Part shown: piece by piece, positions 47,235-57,806 of the stretch
Numbering within the stretch: the stretch's first letter is position 1
How the letters are laid out: each line of letters begins with the position of its first letter
Program-made: the position numbers and the translations under genes
Notes under the pieces: model-generated
The model's input: the letters and a program-made list of their open reading frames with translations, nothing else
Database searches by the model: none
Told to the model about the DNA's origin: nothing
DNA from: Benincasa hispida
Taxonomy: Eukaryota > Streptophyta > Magnoliopsida > Cucurbitales > Cucurbitaceae
Reading direction: 5' to 3'
DNA: 64,000 nt
Assembly: GCF_009727055.1 (NCBI RefSeq)
Contig: NC_052357.1
Location: forward strand, 89,318,884-89,382,883

Positions 47235-47506
47235 TAAAAGAAAGAGACCCTTAAAGGAAAACTGTATTTTGAAGGATGATTGGGGAAATAAATCTAAAAA
47301 AGAAACACAAACAAGAGAGAAATGAAATGAAATTAAAAGTCTTAATATATATTTTAACTTGGATTTATTATTTGTGGTCAAATAGGGTTCTTAAAGAAAA
47401 CGACTCTTTTAACAAAAAATTAATATTTAAAAATTGAAACTATGTGTTCTAATATAACTAATTATCTAAATCATACAAGTTCAACTTATCACATATATTA
47501 CTAAGA

Positions 47507-49406
47507 ATGGATAAAGAGTGGATTAAGATTAGGAACAAGTTATCAAATGAGTATACAGAGGGAGTATATCGATTGCTTCAAGTTGCAAAACTTCATGTTA
47601 ATAACTCAGAAAAAATAAGATGTCTATGCAGAAAATGTATGAAAGTAATGTGGGAGCCAATAGATGGAATTGAACGATATTTATTCATTAATGGAGTTTC
47701 TCCATCGTATCTCAATGGGTACATCATGGAGACCCAGTCGACTTGTCTAAGGGATACGAGAGTCACACATCTCAATCGACACATGATGGATTAACTACGA
47801 CAGAGATGAATTTTATAGATGAAGAAAATGAAATTTTGAATATTATAAATGATCTAAAGTGTCCAATTGCCGATGTAAATGAAGAAGATAACGGGAATGA
47901 AATGCACACCAATACCCAAGAAAAAGATAACAATTCAAGGCTATTTGATGACTTAATAAATGAAGCACGCAACCAGTTGTACCCTGGTTGTACAAAATTC
48001 TCTTCATTGTTGTTCTTGGTGAAGTTGATGCATATTAAGGTTCTTAGCGGTTGGACTAACAAGTCGTTTGATTTATTACTTGAATTGTTAAAAGAAGCAT
48101 TTTCCGTTGGAGCATCTATACCTAGTTCATTTTATGAAACTAAAAGAAAATTATGTGACTTAGGATTATGTTATGAGTCTATTCATGCTAGCAAATACGA
48201 TTGCATCCTATATTGGAAAGAATTTATCGATTGGCAACAGTGTCCAGTATGTGGTGAGCCCCGATACAAAGTTGAAGATGGAAAAAGTAAAAAGATTTTA
48301 TATAAAATTTTATGACATTTTCCTTTAATACCAAGATTGAAGCAATTAGTTGCATCTAAACATATTGCACCTCAAATAAGGTGGCATAAACATAAACGTG
48401 TTGAAACTAATGGAGTGTTGCGACATCCAGCTGATACTAAAGGGTAGAAGAATTTTGATCGTGAGTTTCCTCAGTTTGCTTCAGACCCACGAAATGTTCG
48501 TTTAGGACTAGCTTCAAATGGCTTGAATTCATTCGGGAATATGAGTACTTTGTATAGTATGTGGTGAGTGGTGCTCATTCCTTACAATTTGCCACCTTAA
48601 AAATGCATGAAAGAGACAAATTTCATTGTCTCTCTTCTTATACCCGGACCAAAATCTCCTAGAAAAGAAATTGATATTTGCTTACAACCATTGATTGAAG
48701 AGTTAAAGAAATTATGGAAAGATGGTGTGCACACTTATGATTGTGTTAGTAGCGAATACTTTCAATTACATGCGAGCTTATTGTGGACTATTAATAACTT
48801 TCCTACGTATGGTGACTTATCTGGATGGAGTACCAAAGGTTACCAAGCATGCCCTATTTGTAAAGAGCATACATCATCATTAAGGCTAAGAGGAAAGCAA
48901 TATTTTATGGGGCATCGACAAAATAGCGGGATCATGGTGCCTTCAGAAAGTGAAGATGGAGGAGATCTCCATAATTTATATGGTGTTATCAATGAAGTAT
49001 TGGACTTCCAATATGCCAAGAGAAGACGTGTAATTATGTTTAAATGTATCTGGTTTGACACAGACCCTAAAAAGACCAAAGAGTACATATGAATTTGGGG
49101 TATATATCAATTAATATAGCTCGTTATTGTTTTGTTAACGAGCCTTTTGTATTTACCAGTTAAGTTAAACAAATTTTTTACCTCAACAATCCCAAATATG
49201 GTAATAATTGAAAAGTGGTACAAGTAGTCCAAAACAATCGTATGTGGGACATACCAGAAGTAGAACCTGAGAATGACAAACCTGAGTTATTAGAAGTTGT
49301 GAATCGTATTCCTTGTACAGTTGATGAATCAATGAACGATATCAGTATATTTAGAGTTGATGTTGATCCTAGTCGTAGAAGAATTGATATTTTAGCGAGT
49401 TGGTGA
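47507..49406 (+). pseudogene. CACTA transposase, TNP2 type, internally deleted
   Basis: ATG 47507 starts a transposase-associated N-terminal domain (KEWIKIRNKLSNEYTEGVYRLL; RCLCRKC; ERYLFINGVSPSY). Near 47726 the frame shifts to HGDPVDLSKGYESHT. The Transposase_21 (TNP2) domain follows: YPGCTKFSSLLFLVKLMHIK, LGLCYESIHASKYDCILYWK, CPVCGEPRYK, a stop at 48313, then LLIPGPKSPRKEIDICLQPL, LHASLLWTINNFPTYGDLSG, CPICKEHT. After about 48960 it jumps straight to DUF4216-like text (YAKRRRVIMFKCIWFDTDP; VVQNNRMWDIPEVE; DVDPSRRR). The rest of TNP2 and the DUF4218 part are absent. The protein would cut element ends; this copy cannot. Confidence 0.87.
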
Positions 49407-49576
49407 TGACTTCATAAATGATGAGGAAGATGATATACAATCATCTTCTGATAGGAGTTTGAGTCTCGATGAACATCTTATTACTACGAAATATTCATGT
49501 AAATATGTATTTTCTTTTTCATTTCACAACTTACGTACTGTTGTATAACATATATATTTTTGTTTGCACAAGAACA

Positions 49577-51038
49577 ATGGTAGGTCACACTAGTGAGGAG
49601 GCATTAATGGAGTATTTAGAATCTGAGTATATCAGCGCATCATCCTCCATGGGAGATAATTCAGGTTATTTTAGATACATATTTTATTTGTATAGAAAAT
49701 GTATAATTTGTATTTAAACTAATGTTTAATTAAACTAACGATGTATAATTTCTTTAGAGGTCAGTTATACGATTAATAGGATGGGACATAGATACTCTCA
49801 GAATGTTGATTTGGATAAATATATCCAAGCATTTCGAAGAATTCCTATCGAGATCGATCCTATATGGGAGAAACTAATTTGTAATAATGCAACAAAGTTT
49901 AGGAATGCCATTGGTACCAATGTTCAAGAATCCTTTTCTATTCGTTATGGAACATGGAGAAATGTACCAATAGAAACTAGAGAGCTAGTTAAAAGTCGAT
50001 TAATAGTAAGGTGGTTATTTGATATTTTACCAATTATATACATGCATCTGCATGGATACTAATTAGTTTTTTTCCTTTTTAATTTAGAACCATTTTGTGT
50101 TTGACTTATCCAACCAACTGGTCAATGATTTCATCAATGAACAGATGAAAAAATCATTTAAAAAATATAAGGGGAACTACACAAACACTATAAAAAAAAA
50201 ATATGCAATTCTTGAAGAGGCACGGGCACACCTACCTGATCGACTTAAAGACGCAATCGAAGATTGGCACTTTTTATGCACCAAGTTTGAATCCAACATA
50301 TGGAAAGTAAAAAGTTTTTTGTTTATTTTGGTTTACTAACATTTCAATTACTCATTTCCTCTTAATTTCTCATTTTCTTAGAAAGTGGCAGAGACTAATC
50401 AAAAGAATCGGTTAGCTCTAAAGTTCACTCATACAGTTGGTTCTAAGACTTTCATACGCATACGGGAATCCACGATAGAAATAAAAGTATTTCTATATTT
50501 GATTTCTATGAAATTATTATTAATATATTTTATGTGAATTGTTTTACAGAAAGGACCTGACGGTCAAACAATGGACCTAGTAAACTTATTTAAGCTACGC
50601 ACCCTAAGAGTGACAAGTTGTTTGTTAATCAGGCCGCTAATGGTACATATGTAAGTTTTTATTCCATAATGTAACTTTATTTATATATAACTGTCATACA
50701 ATTTTTAGTCCTAATTATTGACTTAGAGTCAAATGGTCGAGCTGAGAGACGCCTCCACCCAGGAAGGGTCTAAACCAATATTGGAAGAAGAAATATGCGA
50801 GCAGGTGTTGGGCATAAGAGTGGGCCTTCGTAGGACACCAAAGTGTAAAAAATAAAAATAAATAAATAAATCATTATCCAATGCATCCTCCTCAAATGTT
50901 ATAGAGGAGCAAAAACAAGAGATAGAATCCTTAAAGGTTAGATTGGTTAGATTGGACGAACTGGAAGAAACAAGACAAATTGAGATGGAAGATATGAAAG
51001 CTATGATCTTACAACTCATGAAAGATAAATCGAACTAG
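49577..51038 (+). pseudogene. Second CACTA gene, Ptta/En/Spm (Transposase_24) type, one frameshift
   Basis: ATG 49577 (VGHTSEEALMEYLESEY) opens a multi-exon gene with GT-AG introns. Exons end about 49664, 50007, 50308, 50489 and 50650; acceptors are TTTAG, TTTAG, TCTTAG, TTTACAG and CTTAG. The Transposase_24 domain reads YIQAFRRIPIEIDPIWEKL, NAIGTNVQESFSIRYGTW, PDRLKDAIEDWHFLCTKFES, QKNRLALKFTHTVGSKTF. A one-base loss near 50598 is needed to pass from LVNLFK to HPKSDKLFVNQAANGTY. The end is a coiled coil (EEQKQEIESLKVRLVRL) before TAG 51036; a TAA at about 50854 also interrupts it. In En/Spm the second protein binds the subterminal repeats. Confidence 0.82.
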
Positions 51039-51164
51039 GTATGAGCTCTTCAATTTTCGTAGTAAACTAATTAGAAGACTATGCATATTGTTATCCTGCA
51101 GTTATGGTAATAACATAAACGTATAGTTATCTAAAGTATAGCTAATGTTCTAAAGTTGAGTTTA

Positions 51165-51355
51165 CACTACAAGAATTTTGGGCTTTAATATTGGATGAAA
51201 AAAGTGAAATCGGGTGTATAACGTCAGTTTTTTTTTTTTTTCTAAAAGCGGATCTTTAATGTTGATTTTAAACCAACATTAAAGACCTGCTTAATTTATC
51301 CTCTCACTTTCTATTTTTCCCCCATTTTTTTCATTTCCCTCTTCACTCTCCCTCT
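51165..51355 (+). mobile_element. End of a second CACTA element, broken by the assembly gap
   Basis: CACTACAAGAATTTTGG recurs at 51165 in the same orientation as at 44900. It is followed by different subterminal text with an inverted pair (TTTAATGTTGATTTTAAA / CCAACATTAAAGACC at about 51255-51290) that the first element lacks, so it belongs to another CACTA family. The interior after the gap is unknown. Confidence 0.7.
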
Positions 51356-51362
51356 NNNNNNN
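51356..51362. other. Assembly gap (7 N)
   Basis: Seven N between a C/T-rich stretch and 'CATTCGTCCGTCG'. The true gap length is unknown. Confidence 0.98.
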
Positions 51363-51929
51363 CATTCGTCCGTCGATCGTCGGTGAAGAGTCTATCGTGG
51401 TGTAGATCTGGCCTCCGTGCAGGTCTGTTCGTCGTGCAACCCATGCCGCCGCACCCAATTGTGGAGAAATTGGACATCTCTAATGAAGCCGAACAATAAC
51501 CCTCACAATTGAAACCCTGTCCATCGGTTCACATTACTCCACCAGTTGAAACCCTCATCACTGAATGAACGATTTGAAGAAACACACTGCTGATTCTTCA
51601 CACCAACAAAGTCGAACGAGTATTGAGATTGAGAATAATTTTGAGATGGATATATGCAAGTTTGCAGTTGAAATAAAAGGGGGAGGGGGGTGGGAGATTG
51701 AATAAACTTCTTTTGAATTTGTTCATATTCTTATGTTGGGTTTAAAATTGGTAAAGAGGTAAATATACCATTATATTTAAGTTTAAGTTGGGTTTTAAGT
51801 TCTATATTGGGTTTGAGATTGAAATGTATAGATATGAGTTGGTTTGTTTCAATTCTTAATGTTCTCAGTTGAGTTTTAAGTTTGTTTCAATTCTAAATTG
51901 GTAAAGGGGTAAATGTACAATTATATTTC
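51363..51929. other. Non-coding stretch after the gap
   Basis: The first 200 bp are GC-richer and leader-like (CGTCCGTCGATCGTCGG, CATGCCGCCGCACCC) and may be the leader of the second CACTA element. The rest is AT-rich. No gene seen. Confidence 0.45.
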
Positions 51930-54187
51930 AATTCCTAACTTCCTTTTAGGACCCATCTTAGTGCGTTGTGGTGGGCCAATTGGAACATATACTACACATC
52001 AAAAAATTCTCAAATGAGAAATATTTGGCTCACATCCATAGGCTAATTATAATGGCGAGTACTTATAATAAGCTACTGGTCTAATGCTTACAAGTAATGT
52101 TGCATGCAAAATAGCGTGTCCCTATATAGACGTAGGAAGCTTAGCTCTCATAAGTAATGATCTTGCAATTAATTGCAAACGTTTTATAAATGATTATGCT
52201 AAACCATTTTATGTATGAATATGAGCTCCAGGATATTCAACACTTATCCCAATTTACATACAATAATTATCAAAATTTTGGGATGTAAATTCATCAGCAT
52301 TATCAAGACAAATGGTCTTAATTGTATAATCAGGAAATTGTGCTCTTAATTAATTATTTGAGCAAGTAATCTTGCAAATGCAAGATTTCGACTTGATAAT
52401 AAGCACACGTATGACCATCTACTAGATGCATCTATTAATACCATAAAATATCTAAATAGTCCACTTAGTGGGTTAATAGATCCACATATATCACCATGAA
52501 TTCGTCTAAAAATACAAGTGATTCAGCTCCCACTTTAGCTGGTGATGGTCTAATTATTAATTTGCCTTGGAGTAAGCATCACATCATAATTCATTAGATT
52601 GAAGAATTTTCTACCTCTTCAATGTATGTCCATTTGAATTCTCAATAATTCTTCTCATCGTTATAGAATCTAGAGGACACAATCTATCATGCCAAATAGC
52701 AAATAAATTTGGTTTCATGAACTTCAAGTTCATTGTTGCATATGTTCCAATTACTCGTATATGAGTATAATACAATCTAGAAGATAAAGCAGACAACTTT
52801 TCTAATTGTAAATTATGTCCCTTTAGGAAAAATAATATTTGTTTTTCCAAAAATTTCAATCAAGTTTGCAAAACCAAATATTGTATTTACTTTTGCTTTC
52901 AGCATTGTCATTTTGGAAAAGTATTTTTTATTTGTAAGTATTGTGTGTGTAGTTGCTGCTAGACATAGATCTTCTTTGCTCATTTTTTTAATCATCCAAC
53001 ATAAGAAAATGATCCATGTTTCTTCATTAAAAGAAAATAATTACAGTACACAAAACAACACTTGAAATATACAAAAGTTAACATTTACTAAAAAAAAATG
53101 AAGATAGATGAAAGAAAACAACAACATTAAGTCTAGATATTTTTAAAGTTAAAAGAAACACCTGATGTTCCATCAACTGCGTCAATCTTCTCTTCAAAAG
53201 ATTCAAAGAAGTCTGCCACATACAAATTTATCATATGAGATGGGTGAAATATGTTATTATCCTGGTATCCAAAATTTTCTTCCACATTTTTTCCTTTTTC
53301 CTTCAGGAAGGCTTGATAGAGATCAAATAAGTGTTTTGGCGTACGACTGGTACACGACTAATGCCCAGTCATTACACATCAGAAATATTTTCAACACTCT
53401 TTGAACTCTTATATTGTGGAGTTTTTTCTTTGTGATCACCATTTTGTGTGGTCCTTTTGAAATTTGAAAGATTAGAATTACCACCACGAAAATAATAATA
53501 ATTTCTTCTTCTACCACGATCACGACCTTGGCCACGATCATAACCTTGACCATGATTATTAACATTCATAGCATTCACTTCAGGGAATGATGTTGTTCGA
53601 GTTGGTCAAGATTCGTGGTTCTTCATCAATAACTCGTTATTTTGTTCGGCCAAGAGAAGGCATGAAATTAGTTCAGAATATTGTTTAAAATCATTCTCTC
53701 GATATTGCTGTTGTAGAAGTATATTTGAGACATGAATGTAGAAAAGGTCTTCTCTAACATATCAGCATCAATAATTTTCTCTCCATATGACAACAATTTT
53801 GAACTAATTTTAAATTATATGGAATTGTAATCACTTACTAATCTAAAATCTTGTAGCTTTAAATGCATCCACTCATAACGAGCTTTAGGAAGAATAACTA
53901 TTTTTTTATGATCATACCTTTCTTTCAAATATTTCCACAAGATACAAGGATCTTTTATTGTAAGATACTCCATTTTCAATCCTTTGTGGAGATGATGACG
54001 AAGAAAAATCATAGTTTTTGCTTTGTCCTGGATGTTGTATTTCCTTCTTTAGTTGTTTCTCTCAAGTTTATAGCATCCAAGTAGATTGTGGCATCGAGCA
54101 CCCATGAAAAATAATTATTGTCATTAATGTCAAGGCTGCAAATTCTAATTTTATAAGATTTGTCATAGCAATACTATCACAAAACAT
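51930..54187 (-). pseudogene. Second copy of the outer copia family: Gag to integrase, truncated
   Basis: It aligns with 41330-43759 along its length. Gag starts at ATG 54187 (minus strand); 54012-53815 has HKGLKMEYLTIKDPCILWKYL. 52995-52813 covers the protease region with LCLAATTHTIL, where the DC of the active-site DCA seen in the other copy is missing. 52859-52611 has FAIWHDRLCPLD. Integrase text is cut at about 51930. The remainder of Pol and the 3' LTR are absent. Confidence 0.85.
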
Positions 54188-54309
54188 TATATTTATATTA
54201 GAAATTTAATATGTACTATATATGCAAAATTTTAATTTATTAATTACAATAAAGAGGAAAAAATCGACTTACCTTTAGGATCTACCTTCAGTGAGGGAAG
54301 CAACAGGAT

Positions 54310-54690
54310 TTATAACTATTGCTAAATTGAGGAGGCACAACAAGAACATACATATGGAGAAAATATAATATAATAATATATAAATATAATAAAATTAAAA
54401 ATAATATAATATAATATAATAATAAACTAAAATTATAAAAAATGGATAATATNTAATATATAAATATAATAAAATTAAAAATAATATAATATAATATAAT
54501 AATAAACTAAAATTATAAAAAATGGATAATATGAAAATTTGAGTAGAATTTTGAAGTGGATTAACTCACCAATATGTATTTTTTTCAAGATCCACCAAAT
54601 GTCACTATTAATAAGTAAAGTGGCAAGTAGGATGTGGACTTACATGAATACGAATAACTACAAGGCACATGAATAACATGACGATTGACA
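54310..54690 (-). repeat. 5' LTR of the truncated copia copy, with assembly duplication
   Basis: It is related to 43903-44171 ('CTAAATTGAGGAGGCACAACAAGAAC', 'CACCAATATGTATTTTTTTCAAGATCCACCAAATGTCACTATTA'). It contains the exact 79-bp duplication around an N at 54453. Confidence 0.65.
54374..54532. repeat. Exact 79-bp duplication around a single N (assembly artefact)
   Basis: 54374-54452 and 54454-54532 are identical, separated only by N at 54453. This is the pattern left when two contig ends with an unmerged overlap are scaffolded. Confidence 0.92.
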
Positions 54691-54749
54691 CATAGCTTTT
54701 AGAGCACTAAGCATTGGATATCTATTTTTATAATATTTATAATACTTTG

Positions 54750-56435
54750 ATTTTTCAAAAGTTTCAAAAATATATTTAAACTTAAAAAACTGAGTAAAAA
54801 AATACCCTTACCGTTAGTTTTAAATGGAAATCGTTAACGTTTTGTGTAAAAAATACACTTGAACTTTTATAAATTTAAAAAATACCCTTAAAATTTTAAA
54901 AAATATTAAAAAATATCCTTACAGTTATATGAATAGAAATCGTAAATACTGTCTCACTTCCTCTATTTCTCCTTTTTTTTTCTCCCCTCTCTTATTCAAT
55001 GCCTACTCCCAAATTTATTAAATGTTTGACATTTTTATCTTAAAAAGAAAAAAAAATTGCATACTTAAGGCTCATTTGATAACGTTCTTATTTCTTGTTT
55101 TTCATCTCTATTTGTTATTTTTCAAGAAACAATCTTGTTTGATAAAGCGTTTCTTTTTTCGGAAGTTTGAGTAACGTTTGTCGGCTAGTTTCTGGTTATT
55201 ATATTTCATCTAGTGACGTCGTTAGCTTTGGTGCCTGAGATACGCGTGAATGTTGCAATCCGCTTCTCAGGTCGAACGATCAAATCCTTCACAAGGTAAA
55301 AACTTTGATATTTTTTGTTTTGGTATTATATTTCTATTATTTCTTAATTAGGTTATAAATATATATTAATTTTAACTTTTAATTCTAAATTTAAGTTGAT
55401 ACTGTTGAAGATAGATGACTTGAATGAGAAATAATATCGCAAATCAAATTTGAGCAACATATGAATGGTACAAAGAATTATATAATTTTATGTATGTATT
55501 TGATAATATAAATATTTTATAATTATCTTTATACTTTAATGCATGTTATACTTAATCAAATTATATTTAAATTATAGAACAAATACAAAAATATAAGAAA
55601 ATGCAAGAAAAGAGAAATAAGAAATAGTTTTCAAACAAGATTCTATTTCTACTTCTTTTTTTAAGAAACAAGAAATAAAAATGGTTACCAAACATATTCC
55701 TATTTCTAGTACTTAAAAACTAACAAACAGAAAACACGGAATAAGAAACGGGAAATGGAAAACGAAAATGTTATCAAACGAGTCCTTAATAACCAAAAAC
55801 ATTTGTGGAAGCATCAAGAGATTTAAGGACTTAAATATTTTAACAAAGTTATATGTTAATAGTTGAATGTGTGTTAATAACAAAATACATTTATTTTTAT
55901 TTGACTATTTATCATTTTGTTATGTTTTAAGGGAAAATTGTGAGATTTTATGTTCTAACTTAAAATTTCAATTTTTTTTGTTGCTACAAAAATTGGTGAA
56001 GAATTAAAAATAGGAGAAAAATGAGAGTATCTATATAAAAAATGAAGATATCTATATGATTTGTCTTAAAATGGTTCTTTTCAAACTCAATAAACTTCAA
56101 ACAAAATTTTCACCATACTAATGGTATGAGAATTTATTTTCTTTTTTTACCAGCTTTCTGTAAGAACTCAAAAAAAGCCATAGAAAAACATGGCTTGGGC
56201 AAACTTTTTATAAAAAAATTGAGTAATTTTTGCAATGATGTATTAACGTCCATATACTAATGATGAATGTATTTTTTAATTTTGTTTAAGCTTAAAAATA
56301 TTTTTGAAACTTTTGAAAGTTTAAGAGTATTTTTTAAAAGTTTAACGGTTTTCATCTAAAACAAACGATAAGAATATTTTTTAACTTCTTTTTTCTAAGT
56401 TAAAAGGTATTTTTGAAACTTTTGAAAGTTTAATA
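54750..56435. mobile_element. Fold-back element with ~150-bp inverted ends
   Basis: The left arm (54750-54905) and the reverse complement of the right arm (56280-56435) share 'TTTCAAAAGTTTCAAAAATA', 'TTAAAAAATA..CTTA.CGTT.GTTTTA.ATG.AAA.CGTTAA'. No transposase is seen inside; a MITE at 55068-55785 is nested in it. Confidence 0.55.
55068..55785. mobile_element. MITE with TIR AGG.CTC.TTTGATAAC.TT
   Basis: The left end AGGCTCATTTGATAACGTTC and the reverse complement of the right end AGGACTCGTTTGATAACATT match over about 20 bp, with TTA next to each end. The body is AT-rich with 'CAAGAAA'/'TTTCTTG' repeats. The ends resemble those of the candidate at 12057-13117. Confidence 0.65.
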
Positions 56436-56489
56436 ATATTTTTAACAAAAAGTTAAAGTTCAAGGACATTTTTTTTATAATTTAGCACT

Positions 56490-56515
56490 TGGTGGGGATT
56501 GGGATGAGTACGGAA
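56490..56515 (+). repeat. 26-bp third copy of Mutator-like transposase text
   Basis: GGTGGGGATTGGGATGAGT plus CGGAAG (one mismatch) repeats 56656-56681, and the adjacent 'GTTCAAGGACATTTTTT' also occurs twice (56457 and 56520). This looks like filler copied in during break repair. Confidence 0.6.
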
Positions 56516-56559
56516 GCAAAGTTCAAGGACATTTTTTGTTATTTAGCGCTTAGTAATTT

Positions 56560-57605
56560 ATACACGATCACTTAGTAATTTATACACAATCGTTCATTAT
56601 CAATGATTTGTTTATCCAATTGTAGATCGACGCTACTTCGCATCTTTGTACGATTTGGTGGGGATTGGGATGAGTCCGGAAGAAATTATGTTGGTGGTCA
56701 TATGAAAGGTCGGAAAGTAAGAAATGATATAACAGTCAGTGAATTAGTGAGTATGATGCACCAATGACTGAATATCAATCCGGATATGTTTCATATACAC
56801 ATCAATTGTACTGTACAATATGTAATTTTAGCACCAATTATATTCTGTGCAACACCAATTGTACTGTACAATATGTAATTTTTGCACAAATTTATCTAAA
56901 CTATCGCTTAGTTATTTATTTGCTTAGTTAAATGTACAACACCAATTGTATTCTACAAATTTAGTACAAATTTATCTAAACAAAAACTAAATGATCGCGT
57001 AACAGTTAGGTAAACGATCGCTTAGTATTATCTAAACGATCGCTTAGCAAAACCTAAGCGATCGCTTAGTATTAGCCAAACGATTGCTTTATAAATTAGT
57101 ATACAATCGCGTAATGGATATCTAAACAATCGCCTCGCTTAGGTTTTGTTAAGCGATCGTTTACCTAATTGTTATGCAATCGTTTAGTTTTCGTTTAGAT
57201 AAATTTGTGCTAAATTTGTAGAATACAATTGGTGTTGTACATTTAACTAAGCAATAACTAAGCGGCCATTTAGATAAATTTATGCTAAAATTACATATCG
57301 TATAGTACAATTGGTATTGTACAGAATATAATTGGTACTAAAATTGGTGCTAAAATGACATATTGTATAGTACAATTGATGTGTATATCAAACATATCTA
57401 GATCGATATTCAATTGTTGGTGCATCACACTCACTAATTCACTGACTGTTATATCATTTCTGACTTTCAGACCTTTCATATGACCACCAACGTAATTTAT
57501 TCTGGACTCATCCCAATCCCCACCACATCGTACAAAGATGCGAAGTAACGCCAAACAAATCATTGAAAAGTGAACGATCGTGTATAAATTACTAAGCGAT
57601 TGTGT
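56560..57605. mobile_element. Long inverted duplication of a Mutator-like (mudrA-type) transposase 5' region
   Basis: The left arm (about 56560-57063) and right arm (about 57134-57605) are inverted copies around a 70-bp spacer. Both encode, reading toward the centre, the same peptide: left arm plus strand LRIFVRFGGDWDES.RNYVGG, right arm minus strand 57563-57291 (RIFVRCGGDWDESRINYVGG, HMKGLKVRNDITVSELVSVM). G-G-x-W-D-x(3-5)-Y-x-G-G followed by a 'VxxxITxxELV' block is the usual N-terminus of plant MULE transposases. The left copy has a stop after VSMMHQ. Neither arm has the catalytic domain. Left-arm extras are a 22-bp unit and ~15 bp near 56625. Confidence 0.72.
57054..57069. repeat. 16-bp perfect palindrome CTAAGCGATCGCTTAG
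   Basis: It lies at the inner end of the left arm of the inverted duplication. The half-site (A)CGATCG(C/T)TTAG is the core of the surrounding short repeats. Confidence 0.9.
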
Positions 57606-57806
57606 ATAACTTACTAAGCGATCGTGTATAAACTACTAAGCGATCGTGTATAAAATACTAAGCGATCGTGTATAATTACTAAGCGATCGTGTATAAAATT
57701 TACTAAGTGATCGTGTATAATTTACTAAGCGATCGTGTATAAATTACTAAGCGATCGTATATAATTTACTAAGCGAACGCATAGAAATTTACTAAACGAT
57801 CGTGTT
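57573..57806. repeat. 22-bp tandem repeats, unit TACTAAGCGATCGTGTATAAAT
   Basis: About eleven head-to-tail units of 20-24 bp with small changes. The last two are most diverged (GCGAACGCATAGAAATT; AACGATCGTGTTCAAC). Two units occur in inverse orientation at the outer end of the left arm (56555-56600). Confidence 0.88.

Larger units (their letters stand above)
44900..51164 (+). mobile_element. CACTA (En/Spm-type) DNA transposon, 3' end not recognised
   Basis: It begins with CACTACAAGAATTTTGG (44900), the canonical CACTA end, followed by a large subterminal repeat block. A GC-richer leader with a good donor (CAG|GTAAGT at 45964) comes next, then a TNP2-type transposase region and a second gene of the TNPA-type class. 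No inverted TTCTTGTAGTG end is present between 44900 and 51164, so the right terminus is lost or replaced. I end the call where a second CACTA end starts. Confidence 0.8.

Noticed and set aside
57573..57806. CRISPR-like array of 22-bp repeats
   Set aside because: Units are contiguous without unique spacers and the genome is a plant; it is a tandem repeat.
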